Below are positions 9,073 through 20,073 of a DNA stretch of 64,000 bases, one piece after another. The stretch is from the NCBI RefSeq assembly GCF_001280005.1, contig NZ_LGDW01000073.1, forward strand, positions 1 to 64,000, given 5' to 3'. The position numbers and the translations under genes are program-made. Origin of the DNA: Streptomyces sp. NRRL WC-3618. Its GTDB lineage: Bacteria; Actinomycetota; Actinomycetes; Streptomycetales; Streptomycetaceae. Below the pieces are notes generated by a model, which was given only the letters and a program-made list of their open reading frames with translations, did not search any database and was not told where the DNA came from. How positions within the stretch are numbered: position 1 is the stretch's first letter; each line of letters begins with the position of its first letter.

Positions 9073-9155
9073 GCGGCCTTGGCGGAACGGCAGACGCCTC
9101 GCGTTTAGGGCGCGATGGGAGCAATCCCGTGAGGGTTCGAATCCCTCAGGCCGCA
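9073..9155 (+). tRNA. tRNA-Leu (anticodon UAG)
   Basis: Acceptor arms GCGGCCT and AGGCCGC pair fully. The anticodon stem TCGCG/CGCGA encloses loop TTTAGGG with anticodon TAG. A long variable arm and the T arm GAGGG-TTCGAAT-CCCTC complete a class II tRNA. The CCA end is not encoded. Confidence 0.95.
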
Positions 9156-9170
9156 CTTACCTTCACTTCT

Positions 9171-9205
9171 ATGGTCCGGCTTGCGACTTCTGCAAGCCGG
9201 ACCAT
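9171..9205 (+). terminator. Hairpin terminator after tRNA-Leu
   Basis: Fourteen-base arms atggtccggcttgc (9171-9184) and its exact complement (9192-9205) enclose a 7-base loop. Outside it, CTTACC at 9156-9161 can also pair with GGTAAG at 9209-9214. Confidence 0.8.
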
Positions 9206-9220
9206 CTTGGTAAGCACTCC

Positions 9221-9823
9221 TCAGCCCAGCAACTCCCGCACCACCGCCACCAACCCCCGGAACGCCTGCCCCCGATGGCTGATCGCGTTCTTCTCCGCCG
9301 CCGTCAGCTGGGCGCACGTCCTGGTCTCGCCCTCCGGCTGGAGGATCGGGTCGTAGCCGAAGCCGCCCGAGCCCTCCGGGGTGTGGCGGAGTACGCCCCT
9401 CAGGCGGCCCTCGACCACCCTCTCCGTGCCGTCCGGCAGGGCCAGTGCCGCCGCGCAGGCGAAATGGGCGCCCCTGTGTTCGTCCGCGATGTCGGAGAGC
9501 TGGGCCAGGAGCAGGTCAAGGTTGGCCCTGTCGTCTCCGTGCCGTCCTGACCAGCGGGCCGAGAAGATGCCCGGGGCGCCGTTCAGGACGTCCACGCACA
9601 GGCCCGAGTCGTCGGCCACCGCCGGGAGGCCTGTCGCCTGGGCCAGGGCGTGGGCCTTGAGGAGGGCGTTCTCCGCGAAGGTGACGCCTGTTTCCTTGAC
9701 GTCGGGGATGTCGGGGTAGGCGTCCGCGCCGACCAGGTCCATGGGGAGGGCCGCGTCGGCGAGGATCTGCCTCAGTTCGGTGATCTTTCCGGCGTTGCGG
9801 GTGGCGAGGATCAGGCGTGTCAT
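9221..9823 (-). CDS. rdgB: XTP/dITP pyrophosphatase (RdgB/HAM1)
   Basis: A 200-residue house-cleaning enzyme that hydrolyses non-canonical purine nucleoside triphosphates (XTP, dITP, ITP) to monophosphates, preventing their incorporation. The N-terminal LATRNAGKITEL phosphate-binding motif, ADDSGLCVDVLNGAPGIFSARW with its metal-binding acids, and GFGYDPI and SHRGQAF near the end are all present. Length is normal. It lies downstream of rph on the same strand, the usual neighbourhood in actinobacteria, with a small lipoprotein gene between them here. Confidence 0.95.
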   Translation of the reverse strand: MTRLILATRNAGKITELRQILADAALPMDLVGADAYPDIPDVKETGVTFAENALLKAHALAQATGLPAVADDSGLCVDVLNGAPGIFSARWSGRHGDDRANLDLLLAQLSDIADEHRGAHFACAAALALPDGTERVVEGRLRGVLRHTPEGSGGFGYDPILQPEGETRTCAQLTAAEKNAISHRGQAFRGLVAVVRELLG

Positions 9824-9866
9824 GGCGTCCAGTATCCCGGCCGTTCCGGGCTGGTCGGCGACCCGA

Positions 9867-10295
9867 TTACGACGTGCAGACCTTCGTCAGTTCGCCCGCC
9901 GCGTCCGCGACGCCGCTGACGTCCGGGGTCGCGTCGCCGTCCTTGATGGCCTTACGGACGTTGTCCACGGCCCTGTTGAGGCCGTCGACCGCCTTGTTGA
10001 CGTCGGTGTTGTCGGTCTTGTCACCGAGGTCGTCGAGGCTCTTGTCGATCGCCGCCAGGGCCTCGTCGGCCTGCGTCGGGTCGTTCACCGCGTTCTCGAC
10101 GGCCTGCTGGAGGTTGGAGACGCTGGTGGCGATGGCGTCGGCGGTCTGGACGCAGTCCAGGGCCTTGTTGACGGCGTCGCATCCGGTGGTGAGCCCGGCG
10201 GTCAGCGCGACGGCCGCCACGGTGGCGGCGACGGCTGTCACTCGGCGCCCCCGTCCGAGGCCTCGGGCGTTACGGAGTCGGCGGCTGACGGGCAT
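9867..10295 (-). CDS. Putative secreted lipoprotein, helical
   Basis: A 142-residue protein starting with a basic region and a hydrophobic stretch ending in a lipobox-like LTTGC, so the mature protein should be a lipid-anchored polypeptide of about 103 residues. The remainder is predicted helical, rich in Ala/Asp, with heptad-like repeats (DKSLDDLGDKTDNTDVNKAVDGLNRAVDN) and two further cysteines, one near the C terminus. GGAGGGAACC precedes the ATG. I do not recognise a named family. It sits between rdgB and rph, with a strong hairpin upstream that separates it from rph. Confidence 0.75.
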   Translation of the reverse strand: MPVSRRLRNARGLGRGRRVTAVAATVAAVALTAGLTTGCDAVNKALDCVQTADAIATSVSNLQQAVENAVNDPTQADEALAAIDKSLDDLGDKTDNTDVNKAVDGLNRAVDNVRKAIKDGDATPDVSGVADAAGELTKVCTS

Positions 10296-10320
10296 GGTTC
10301 GGTTCCCTCCGTTGACTGGC

Positions 10321-10354
10321 CGGGCGTACGGCGGTACTCGTCGCCGTACGCCCG
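10321..10354. terminator. Hairpin between rph and lipoprotein gene
   Basis: Thirteen-base perfect arms (10321-10333 and 10342-10354) with an 8-base loop lie just downstream of rph on the minus strand. It probably ends the rph transcript; the lipoprotein gene would need its own promoter. Confidence 0.7.
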
Positions 10355-10433
10355 AATGTTTCTTCTTGTCCCTGGAGACGCGGTGGAGCTGCTGCGCGGT
10401 TGCCCGCGACCGTCACCTTATTTGGTGCGCCCT

Positions 10434-11171
<738 letters not shown>

Positions 11172-11198
11172 GGCGACGAGCCTAGCCGTTACGGCGGA

Positions 11199-11230
11199 AG
11201 GGGCCCTTCCCGTGGTGGGAGAGGGCCCCT
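11199..11230. terminator. Hairpin downstream of nagF
   Basis: AGGGGCCC pairs with GGGCCCCT, and inner CCC/GGG continues the stem around a small bulge. It is placed after nagF on the minus strand and just before the rph start. Confidence 0.65.
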
Positions 11231-11263
11231 CAGGGGGTGAACGTCCGTACTAATCAAGGGTGT

Positions 11264-11497
11264 TCACATCATGTCCTCGATGTCCGCGGCGATCGGGTCG
11301 GCGTCCGTGCCGATGACGACCTGGATGGCGGTGCCCATCTTGACGACGCCGTGGGCGCCGGCGGCCTTGAGGGCCGCGTCGTCGACCAGGGCGGGGTCGA
11401 TGACCTCGCAGCGCAGGCGGGTGATGCAGCCTTCGACTTCTTCGATGTTGTCGAGGCCGCCGAGTCCGGCGACGATCTTCTCTGCCTTGGTGGACAT
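11264..11497 (-). CDS. nagF: PTS GlcNAc/glucose-type EIIB component
   Basis: A 77-residue single-domain EIIB of the glucose/N-acetylglucosamine PTS family. The phosphorylated cysteine is C24 in VEGCITRLRCEV; the end DADPIAADIEDMM is typical. It passes phosphate from EIIA to the sugar carried by the membrane EIIC encoded divergently at 11702. GGGAGTAGGAC precedes the ATG. The shared intergenic region has three DasR-type boxes, so GlcNAc-responsive repression is expected. The gene symbol is by resemblance to the S. coelicolor arrangement; specificity for GlcNAc rests on that context. Confidence 0.88.
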   Translation of the reverse strand: MSTKAEKIVAGLGGLDNIEEVEGCITRLRCEVIDPALVDDAALKAAGAHGVVKMGTAIQVVIGTDADPIAADIEDMM

Positions 11498-11580
11498 GTC
11501 CTACTCCCTGGTCCGAGCCACTTTGTCGCAGTAACCCACAGTTGGCCGATCTTCGCGAGCGGTCTGCGCACTGTTCGCGG

Positions 11581-11596
11581 ACTGGTCTACACCAGT
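11581..11596. promoter_or_regulatory. DasR-type operator (dre) 1
   Basis: ACTGGTCTACACCAGT differs from the known DasR consensus ACTGGTCTAGACCAGT at one central base. It is the best of the three boxes and lies between nagF and the EIIC gene. Confidence 0.85.
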
Positions 11597-11649
11597 CTGC
11601 ATCTGTTGTGAAATCGAGGGTTCCTTATGCGGCCTTCACCGTGCTACAA

Positions 11650-11665
11650 CATGGTCTACACCACT
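11650..11665. promoter_or_regulatory. DasR-type operator (dre) 2
   Basis: CATGGTCTACACCACT keeps the TGGTCTACACCA core. It lies about 50 bases upstream of the EIIC start and immediately next to the third box. Confidence 0.75.
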
Positions 11666-11666
11666 G

Positions 11667-11682
11667 ACTGGTGTAGACCACG
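11667..11682. promoter_or_regulatory. DasR-type operator (dre) 3
   Basis: ACTGGTGTAGACCACG is the consensus with the opposite central substitution. It begins one base after box 2, so two DasR dimers could bind side by side just ahead of the EIIC ribosome site. Confidence 0.75.
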
Positions 11683-11701
11683 TTCACCCGTTGGAGGATG
11701 T

Positions 11702-13006
<1,305 letters not shown>

Positions 13007-13029
13007 GCCGTGCCGTACGGCATGACATG

Positions 13030-13062
13030 GGCCCCGGAACCCGCCGACTCGGTTCCGGGGCC
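13030..13062. terminator. Convergent terminator hairpin
   Basis: GGCCCCGGAACC (13030-13041) and its exact complement (13051-13062) with a 9-base loop separate the EIIC gene from the convergent MBL hydrolase. Confidence 0.8.
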
Positions 13063-13081
13063 TTCGTGTGCGTACCGGGCG

Positions 13082-13834
13082 TCAGATCTCGTACGACGCG
13101 CGAGGCGCCGCCAGTTCCACCGGGCCCCTGAACACCTCGCGGGCGTCAGCGAGGTTGACCTGCGGGTCGGTCCACGGGGGGATGTGGGTGAGTATGAGCT
13201 TGCGCGCGCCCGCGCGGTTCGCCGTCTCGCCTGCCTCGCGGCCGTTGAGGTGCAGGTCCGGGATGTTCTCCTTGCCGTGCGTGAACGCGGCCTCGCAGAG
13301 GAACAGGTCGGTTTCGCGGGCGAGTTGGTCCAGCGCGTCGCTGGTGCCGGTGTCACCGGAGTACGTGAGCGACTTCCCGGCGTGCTCGATCCGGATGCCG
13401 TACGCCTCCACCGGGTGGCGCACCCGTTCGGTGTGGACGGTGAACGGGCCGACGTCGAAGGTGCTCGGCTTGACCGTGTGGAAGTCGAAGACCTCGCTCA
13501 TGGAGGAGGCGGTGGGGGTGTCGCCGTACGCGACGGTGAGGCGGTGCTCGGTGCCCTCGGGGCCGTAGACCGGGATCGGGTCGCAGCGTCCGCCGTCGTG
13601 TCGGTAGTACCGGGCGACGAAGTACGCGCACATGTCGATGCAGTGGTCGGCGTGCAGATGGCTGAGGAAGATCGCGTCGAGGTCGTAGAGACCGCAGTGG
13701 CGCTGCAACTCACCAAGGGCACCGTTGCCCATGTCGAGGAGCAGCCGGAAGCCGTCGGCCTCTACGAGGTAGCTCGAACAGGCCGATTCCGCGGACGGGA
13801 ACGACCCCGAGCAGCCGACGACGGTGAGCTTCAT
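13082..13834 (-). CDS. MBL-fold metallohydrolase
   Basis: A 250-residue metallo-beta-lactamase-fold hydrolase. The metal motif HLHADH is at residues 59-64, with later ligands in TYSGDTG and LILTHIPPW. The opening MKLTVVGCSGSFPS is typical of the RNase Z/phosphodiesterase-like branch. The frame is open further upstream, but the ATG at 13834 has GGAGG about 10 bases upstream and starts exactly at the conserved first strand. It is cytoplasmic; the substrate is unknown (a phosphodiester or cyclic nucleotide are candidates). It is convergent with the PTS permease and has no operon partner. Confidence 0.88.
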   Translation of the reverse strand: MKLTVVGCSGSFPSAESACSSYLVEADGFRLLLDMGNGALGELQRHCGLYDLDAIFLSHLHADHCIDMCAYFVARYYRHDGGRCDPIPVYGPEGTEHRLTVAYGDTPTASSMSEVFDFHTVKPSTFDVGPFTVHTERVRHPVEAYGIRIEHAGKSLTYSGDTGTSDALDQLARETDLFLCEAAFTHGKENIPDLHLNGREAGETANRAGARKLILTHIPPWTDPQVNLADAREVFRGPVELAAPRASYEI

Positions 13835-14040
13835 AAAGCAGAAACCTCCGCGGGCGGGGAGCGTCAAAACAAGGGTGAACGGGGTTCTTGCGGTGCCTTC
13901 GAGCGTAAGGCGCAAAACCCCCTGTCGCTCCTCCGCCTGGGGCTGTTGTGGGCGAACTCACCTGCGCTGTCACCGGTTCGGCTGGACGGGAAGCACCCGT
14001 AGGGGGACGGGGCGGGAAGTGCGCCGGTACCGTCTTCCGT

Positions 14041-14508
14041 ATGGACACGTCATGGTGGCTCGCCCTGGCGGCCGTCGTGCTGCTCGCGCTGGTCGCGGCG
14101 CTGGTGGACGGCTGGGGACGCGGGCATCGGCCCCCGAGGCGCGGGAGTCGGCCGCCGGGGCGCGCCGAGGGGCCGAAAGGGCAGCGGGGGCGGGCTGTGC
14201 GGCCGCGGCCCGCGGAGATCTGGTGGGCGAACGTGCCTTTCGAGGACGGCCCCGGAGGCAAGGACCGGCCGTGCCTGGTGCTCACGGTGCGTGGGCGGCG
14301 GGCGACGGTCGCGAAGATCACCAGCAAGTACCACCACGAGCGGCCAGGGGTGATCCCGCTGCCGCCGGGTGCGGTGGGCGACGCGCAGGGGCGGCCGAGT
14401 TTTCTGGAGACGGGCGAGTTGCGGGACCTGCATCTGGGGGAGTTCCGGCGGCGGGTGGGGGTGGCGGACCCGGCCCTGTGGGACCAGGTCCGACACCTCG
14501 CGCCGTGA
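14041..14508 (+). CDS. Membrane-anchored PemK/MazF-family protein
   Basis: A 155-residue protein with an N-terminal membrane helix (WWLALAAVVLLALVAALV, residues 5-22), a basic proline/arginine linker, then a PemK/MazF-like barrel from about residue 56 (RPAEIWWANVPFEDGPGGKDRPCLVL). The RPCLVL and KITSKYHH strands correspond to the toxin core. The start ATG lacks a clear ribosome site, so a start upstream is possible but would add no recognisable sequence. No antitoxin gene is adjacent. An mRNA interferase activity cannot be assumed; the anchor suggests a role at the membrane. It is convergent with cysM. Confidence 0.75.
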   Translation: MDTSWWLALAAVVLLALVAALVDGWGRGHRPPRRGSRPPGRAEGPKGQRGRAVRPRPAEIWWANVPFEDGPGGKDRPCLVLTVRGRRATVAKITSKYHHERPGVIPLPPGAVGDAQGRPSFLETGELRDLHLGEFRRRVGVADPALWDQVRHLAP

Positions 14509-14527
14509 TGTCCGTAAATCTGGGGGC

Positions 14528-15773
<1,246 letters not shown>

Positions 15774-15897
15774 GGCTCGGGGCTCCTGTCGGGAGTGGTA
15801 GGTCGATGGGCGCGCGGCGGCGCGTAAAACGGGGTTAACGCAGGTCACGCATGTGAGGCGCCGCGGGCTCACGGCCGTACGGCGGCAGGGTGCAGCA

Positions 15898-15996
15898 TCA
15901 ACAGATGGCGCTTGCCAGCCTGCACAGGTCGACGTGCAGCCGCGCCACGAGCAGCGGGGTGCCCGGCGTCTTCTCGCTCACGTCGTAGGAAACCAT
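15898..15996 (-). CDS. Cys-ending leader peptide upstream of cysO
   Basis: A 32-codon open frame with an ATG at 15996 and stop at 15898, too short for usual gene calls. Its end, HVDLCRLASAIC, matches the small putative leader peptides that actinobacteria carry upstream of sulfur and cysteine genes (HVDL followed by a terminal Cys). It has two Cys codons, one the last before the stop. It lies 120 bases upstream of cysO. A translation-dependent control of cysO-cysM expression in response to cysteine supply is the likely role, by analogy. Confidence 0.7.
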   Translation of the reverse strand: MVSYDVSEKTPGTPLLVARLHVDLCRLASAIC

Positions 15997-16093
15997 GGGC
16001 TCATCGTATCGATTCCCGGTCCGGATTCTGGAGGCCTGTCCCGCACTCTGGACATTTTCGAGCCGCCTGGTGAGATCGCCAGGTCGCAGGGCG

Positions 16094-16129
16094 GTCAGTA
16101 CACCTGTCAGTACACCTGTCAGTACGCCT
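16094..16129. repeat. 12-base tandem repeat across the mec stop
   Basis: Three copies of gtcagtacacct (the last ending gcct) run 16094-16129. The mec stop codon (16119-16121) lies in one copy, so the two downstream copies repeat the gene end outside the frame. Confidence 0.85.
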
Positions 16130-16541
16130 CTACGACGTTGACCGCTTCCTCCGTGACGACGCCCTCGATGATGCGGAAGGAGCGGAACTGGAAGTCGCCG
16201 GCGCCGTCCGTGTCGCGGGTCGAGACGAGGACGTAGTGGGCCTGGGGTTCGTGGGCGTAGGAGATGTCGGTGCGGGACGGATACGCCTCGGTCATGGTGT
16301 GGGAGTGGTAGACGATCACCGCCTCCTCGTCGCGGTCCCACATCTCGTCGTGCACCTTCTTGTGCTCGCCGCTGTCGAACTCGTAGAACGTCGGCGAACC
16401 GGCCGCGTTCAGCATCGGGATGAAGCGCTCGGGCCGGTCCGAGCCCTCCGGGCCGGCGACGACGCCGCATGCCTCGTCGGGGTGGTCCTTGCGCGCGTGG
16501 GCGACGATCTGGTCGACGAGGGCCTGGGTGATGGTCAGCAT
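16119..16541 (-). CDS. mec: JAMM metalloprotease Mec (CysO processing)
   Basis: A 140-residue zinc protease of the JAMM/MPN+ family. The complete signature is visible: E23, then H79-S-H81, S89 and D92 (HSHT, then PS-x-TD). In mycobacteria Mec releases cysteine from the CysO-cysteine adduct; here CysO also has two residues after its diglycine, which a JAMM protease would have to remove. The gene lies upstream of the leader peptide, cysO and cysM on the same strand. Its stop is embedded in a 12-base tandem repeat. Confidence 0.92.
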   Translation of the reverse strand: MLTITQALVDQIVAHARKDHPDEACGVVAGPEGSDRPERFIPMLNAAGSPTFYEFDSGEHKKVHDEMWDRDEEAVIVYHSHTMTEAYPSRTDISYAHEPQAHYVLVSTRDTDGAGDFQFRSFRIIEGVVTEEAVNVVEAY

Positions 16542-16561
16542 GCTGGCCAGGATAAGCAGAG

Positions 16562-16598
16562 GGGCCCTCCCGTACCGAGGGGTGGTACGGGAGGGCCC
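16562..16598. terminator. Strong hairpin upstream of mec
   Basis: Fifteen-base perfect arms (16562-16576 and 16584-16598) with a 7-base loop. It lies after the DUF2017 gene on the minus strand and isolates the cysteine genes from it. Confidence 0.8.
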
Positions 16599-16656
16599 AC
16601 ATGCCGGAATCTCGTGACGCCTCAGAGGATCAGGGCACGATCACGGCATCACAGCA

Positions 16657-17262
16657 TCAAGGCATCAGCGTGGCGACCAGGGTCTCCTGCAGCCCGCCGA
16701 GCCACAGGTACGCCATCACCAGCGCCTTGCGCGGGTCGTCGTCCGGCAGTCGGTAGAGGAGGTCGGCGTCCTCCTCGGCGACGATGTCCAGGCGCGAGCC
16801 GATCGCCAGGCGCAGGTCGTTGAGGGTGCCCAGCCACTGTTGGGACTCCTCGTGGGACAGCTTGAGCACCGCGCCCCCGTCACCGGCGGGCGTCAGCGCG
16901 TCCAGGGAGCGGATCACCGCGAGGGCGCCGTCGCGTTTGCCGGTGCGCAGGTCGTTCTCGGTGAACCGGCGGAACTCGGCGGCGTGCTCGCGCTCCTCCG
17001 CGGCCTGCTCGGGCGATGACGGTACGTCGACGGGGTCGCCGTAGGCGTCCGGGAACAGTCGCTTGAGGACGGGGTCGGAGGGGGGCTCGGTCGGGCCCTC
17101 GGCGAACAGCTCGGCGAGCGGGTCGTCGGAGGCGTCCTCGGCGGGGCCGGGGCCGATCAGCTCGAGGAGCTGGACGGACAGCGACCGGATGATGGAGATC
17201 TCGACGTCGTCGAGCGCGATGGCCGCGCCGCCGCCGGGGATCGGTTCGAATTGTCCTGACAT
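16657..17262 (-). CDS. DUF2017 family protein
   Basis: A 201-residue soluble protein. The segment ISIIRSLSVQLLELIG near the start and the C-terminal LSHEESQQWLGTLNDLRLAIGSRLDI plus WLGGLQETLV are diagnostic of DUF2017, which is regularly encoded directly after clpS in actinobacteria. It is mainly helical and acidic. The gene follows clpS by 12 bases on the same strand, so the two are probably co-translated. Function is unknown; a role connected with ClpS-dependent proteolysis is suggested only by the conserved neighbourhood. Confidence 0.88.
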   Translation of the reverse strand: MSGQFEPIPGGGAAIALDDVEISIIRSLSVQLLELIGPGPAEDASDDPLAELFAEGPTEPPSDPVLKRLFPDAYGDPVDVPSSPEQAAEEREHAAEFRRFTENDLRTGKRDGALAVIRSLDALTPAGDGGAVLKLSHEESQQWLGTLNDLRLAIGSRLDIVAEEDADLLYRLPDDDPRKALVMAYLWLGGLQETLVATLMP

Positions 17263-17274
17263 GAAGTGAGTTCG

Positions 17275-17583
17275 CTACTTCCGGTCCTGCTGAAGGGTGG
17301 CCCACAGACCGTAGCCGTGCATGGCCTGCACGTCGCGTTCCATCTCCTCGCGGCTGCCGCTGGAGACAACCGCCCGGCCTTTGTGGTGGACGTCCTTCAT
17401 GAGCTTGGTGGCCTTGTCCTTCGGATAGCCGAAGTAGGTCTGGAAGACGTAGGTCACATAGCTCATGAGGTTGACCGGGTCGTTGTGGACGATGGTGACC
17501 CAGGGGACGTCGGGCTCGGGTACGGCGAAGGTCTCCTCCGCCGACTCGGTGCGTTCGATCTCTACGGGAGCGGGTGACGTCAC
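17275..17583 (-). CDS. clpS: Clp protease adaptor ClpS
   Basis: A 102-residue adaptor delivering N-degron substrates to the ClpAP/ClpCP protease. The motifs [21 protein letters not shown] and the [17 protein letters not shown] helix, with the conserved HND and the substrate pocket, are all present. GTG 17583 was chosen because the residues upstream in the open frame are not conserved in character. The gene is divergent from pncB and precedes DUF2017, the standard actinobacterial arrangement. Confidence 0.93.
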   Translation of the reverse strand: MTSPAPVEIERTESAEETFAVPEPDVPWVTIVHNDPVNLMSYVTYVFQTYFGYPKDKATKLMKDVHHKGRAVVSSGSREEMERDVQAMHGYGLWATLQQDRK

Positions 17584-17669
17584 ATGCCCATGCTGCCACC
17601 AGAAGGGGGTCACCGGCCAAATCAAGCTGGAAATCGTCAAAGTGACGAGATGGGGGTAGCATCCCCTCC

Positions 17670-19010
17670 ATGAACACAGCGGGCATTGGGCTGCCGGTGG
17701 ACGTCCCCTCGACGGCGCTCTTCACGGATCACTACGAGCTGACGATGCTGCAGGCCGCCCTGAGGGCGGGCACCGCCGACCGGCGGTCGGTCTTCGAGGT
17801 CTTCACCCGGCGGCTGCCCGAGGGGCGCCGTTACGGTGTCGTCGCGGGCACCGGGCGGGTGCTGGACGCGGTGGAGAACTTCCGTTTCGACGCGAACGTC
17901 CTCGGCTTCCTGCGCGAGCGCCGGATCGTCGACGAGGAGACCGTCGACTGGCTGGCCTCGTACCGGTTCGACGGGGACATCTGGGGCTATCCTGAGGGCG
18001 AGGTCTACTTCCCGGGCTCGCCGGTCCTCAGGGTCGAGGGCTCCTTCGCGGAGTGCGTGCTGCTCGAGACGGTGATCCTCTCCATCCTCAACCACGACTC
18101 GGCCATCGCGGCGGCCGCGTCCCGGATGGCCTCGGCCGCCGGTGACCGCCCGCTGATCGAGATGGGCGCCCGGCGCACCCACGAGCTTGCCGCGGTGGCC
18201 GCGTCCCGGGCCGCGTACGTCGGCGGTTTCTCGACCACGTCCGACCTGGCCGCCGGTTTCCGCTACGGCATCCCGACCGTCGGGACGAGCGCCCACGCGT
18301 TCACCCTGCTCCACGACCGCGAGCGGGACGCCTTCCAGGCCCAGGTCGAGTCGCTGGGCCGCGGCACGACGCTACTGGTGGACACGTACGACGTGACCGA
18401 GGCGGTACGGGCGGCGGTGGAGGTCGCCGGGCCGGAGCTGGGCGCGGTGCGCATCGACTCCGGGGATCTGCTCCTGGTCGCGCACCGGGTGCGGCAGCAG
18501 CTGGACGCGCTGGGCGCGGAGCGGACGCGGATCATCGTGACCTCGGACCTCGACGAGTACGCGATCGCCTCGCTGGCGGCGGCGCCGGTGGACGCGTACG
18601 GGGTCGGCACCCAGCTGGTGACGGGTTCCGGCCACCCCACGTGCTCCATGGTCTACAAACTCGTCGCCCGCGCGGAGTCGGCGGACCCGAACGCTCCGCT
18701 GGTCCCGGTGGCGAAGAAGTCGAGCGGCGGGAAGACGTCGATCGGGGGCCGGAAGTGGGCGGCCCGACGGCTCGACCGGGACGGGGTCGCGGAGGCCGAG
18801 GTGATCGGTACGGGGCCGGTGCCCGGTGAGCTGGCGGACCGGCAGCTGCTGGTGGAGCTGGTCAAGGGCGGTCAGGTGATCGCCCGCGAGCCGCTGGATG
18901 TCGTACGGGACCGGCATGCCGTCGCGCGCGCGAACCTGCCGCTGTCGGCGACCCAGCTGTCGCGCGGGGAGGCCGTCATTCCGACGGAGTACTTCCACCT
19001 GGGTACCTGA
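17670..19010 (+). CDS. pncB: Nicotinate phosphoribosyltransferase
   Basis: A 446-residue enzyme making nicotinate mononucleotide from nicotinate and PRPP, using ATP, in the NAD salvage pathway. [14 protein letters not shown] at the start, [29 protein letters not shown] in the middle and the phosphoribosyl-binding RIDSGDL and GVGTQLVTG are typical. Length is normal. It is followed by the nicotinamidase gene, giving the two consecutive steps nicotinamide to nicotinate to NaMN. It is divergently transcribed from clpS with about 85 bases between them. Confidence 0.95.
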   Translation: MNTAGIGLPVDVPSTALFTDHYELTMLQAALRAGTADRRSVFEVFTRRLPEGRRYGVVAGTGRVLDAVENFRFDANVLGFLRERRIVDEETVDWLASYRFDGDIWGYPEGEVYFPGSPVLRVEGSFAECVLLETVILSILNHDSAIAAAASRMASAAGDRPLIEMGARRTHELAAVAASRAAYVGGFSTTSDLAAGFRYGIPTVGTSAHAFTLLHDRERDAFQAQVESLGRGTTLLVDTYDVTEAVRAAVEVAGPELGAVRIDSGDLLLVAHRVRQQLDALGAERTRIIVTSDLDEYAIASLAAAPVDAYGVGTQLVTGSGHPTCSMVYKLVARAESADPNAPLVPVAKKSSGGKTSIGGRKWAARRLDRDGVAEAEVIGTGPVPGELADRQLLVELVKGGQVIAREPLDVVRDRHAVARANLPLSATQLSRGEAVIPTEYFHLGT

Positions 19011-19140
19011 CACCCAGGGGCGCAGGGGCAACAGGCTTCTTCGCGCGCCGGTTGCCCCGAATGCCCCCTCCCGAAGCGGAGCCGAAGTCTCTAGGCTCGG
19101 AAGTTCACATATTCACATCGGCAGTCGAAGGAATCCGACC

Positions 19141-19725
19141 ATGCGCCGCGCCTTGATCGTCGTAGACGTGCAGAACGACTTCTGCGAGGGAGGCAGTCTC
19201 GCGGTGGCCGGGGGCTCCGATGTCGCCGCCGCGATCACCGAGCTGATCGGGCAGGCCCCCGCCGGATACCGCCATGTCGTGGCGACCCGCGACCACCACA
19301 TCGCCCCCGGCGGTCACTTCGCCGACAACCCCGACTTCCAGCACTCCTGGCCCGCGCACTGCGTGGCCGGCACGGAGGGCGTCGGTTTCCACCCGAACTT
19401 CGCCCCGGCGGTCGCCTCCGGCGCGATCGACGCCGTCTTCGACAAGGGCGCGTACGCGGCGGCCTACAGCGGCTTCGAGGGCGCCGACGAGAACGGGGTC
19501 GCGCTGGGCGACTGGCTGCGGGCGCGTGAGATCGACGAGGTCGACGTGGTCGGCATCGCGACCGACCACTGCGTCAAGGCGACCGCCCTGGACGCGGCGC
19601 GCGAGGGCTTCCGTACGCAGGTGCTGCTCGACCTCACGGCCGGGGTGGCCGAGGGGACGACGGAACGGGCACTGGAGGAGCTGCGGGCGGCGGGCGTGGA
19701 GCTGTCGGGGAAGCCGGTCGTGTAG
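19141..19725 (+). CDS. pncA: Nicotinamidase
   Basis: A 194-residue isochorismatase-fold amidase converting nicotinamide to nicotinate. The catalytic triad is visible as D9 (LIVVDVQNDF), K102 (FDKGAY) and C144 (ATDHCVKAT); the metal site lies in TRDHHIAPGGHF. GAAGGA precedes the ATG at 19141. It follows pncB by 130 bases on the same strand, so both salvage steps are probably co-expressed. By analogy with other bacteria this enzyme could also activate pyrazinamide-like amides. Confidence 0.94.
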   Translation: MRRALIVVDVQNDFCEGGSLAVAGGSDVAAAITELIGQAPAGYRHVVATRDHHIAPGGHFADNPDFQHSWPAHCVAGTEGVGFHPNFAPAVASGAIDAVFDKGAYAAAYSGFEGADENGVALGDWLRAREIDEVDVVGIATDHCVKATALDAAREGFRTQVLLDLTAGVAEGTTERALEELRAAGVELSGKPVV

Positions 19726-20012
19726 CGGCCGGAGGCCCAGGTCGGCGCCGGTGGCGTAACGGCCGTACGCCCGGGTCAGCCGGGCGGCCTGGTCCAGCCA
19801 CTTCCCGTTGCGCATCAGGTCCCGGTCGGTCATCTCGGCGGCTGGTTCCCCTGGCCTGGATGATCTCCGGGCTGACCTGGAACCAGACGTACGAGGGCCG
19901 CTCTCACGCGAGTCCCCAATGCGTACGATGCCGACCAGGGCCACGCCCCGGGTCTGGCCGGAGTAGCGCCAGCCCAGGCCCGAGGCGATCAGGTTGCTCC
20001 CGGTCGGGTTGG
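19726..20012 (-). pseudogene. Broken PPOX-type flavin-oxidase-like gene fragment
   Basis: Read on the minus strand, one frame gives IASGLGWRYSGQTRGVALVGIVRIG. A shifted frame then gives SYVWFQVSPEIIQA, and the first frame resumes with EMTDRDLMRNGKWLDQAARLTRAYGRYATGADLG. The pieces together resemble the C-terminal half of pyridoxamine-phosphate-oxidase-like proteins (YVWFQVSPE, then MRNGKWL). Two compensating frame changes near 19885 and 19850 and the lack of a start and a proper end mark it as a relic. The upstream side ends near a hairpin of transposon character. The family assignment is from memory of the motif order. Confidence 0.45.
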
Positions 20013-20073
20013 GTGTCGCGGGTGGCCAAGCCACCCCCCTTCCCACCTGCCCCTGCCGTCATGCGGCGAGGCT

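Noticed and set aside
16094..16129. A short CRISPR-like array
   Set aside because: The 12-base units are contiguous, without spacers, and lie across a stop codon.
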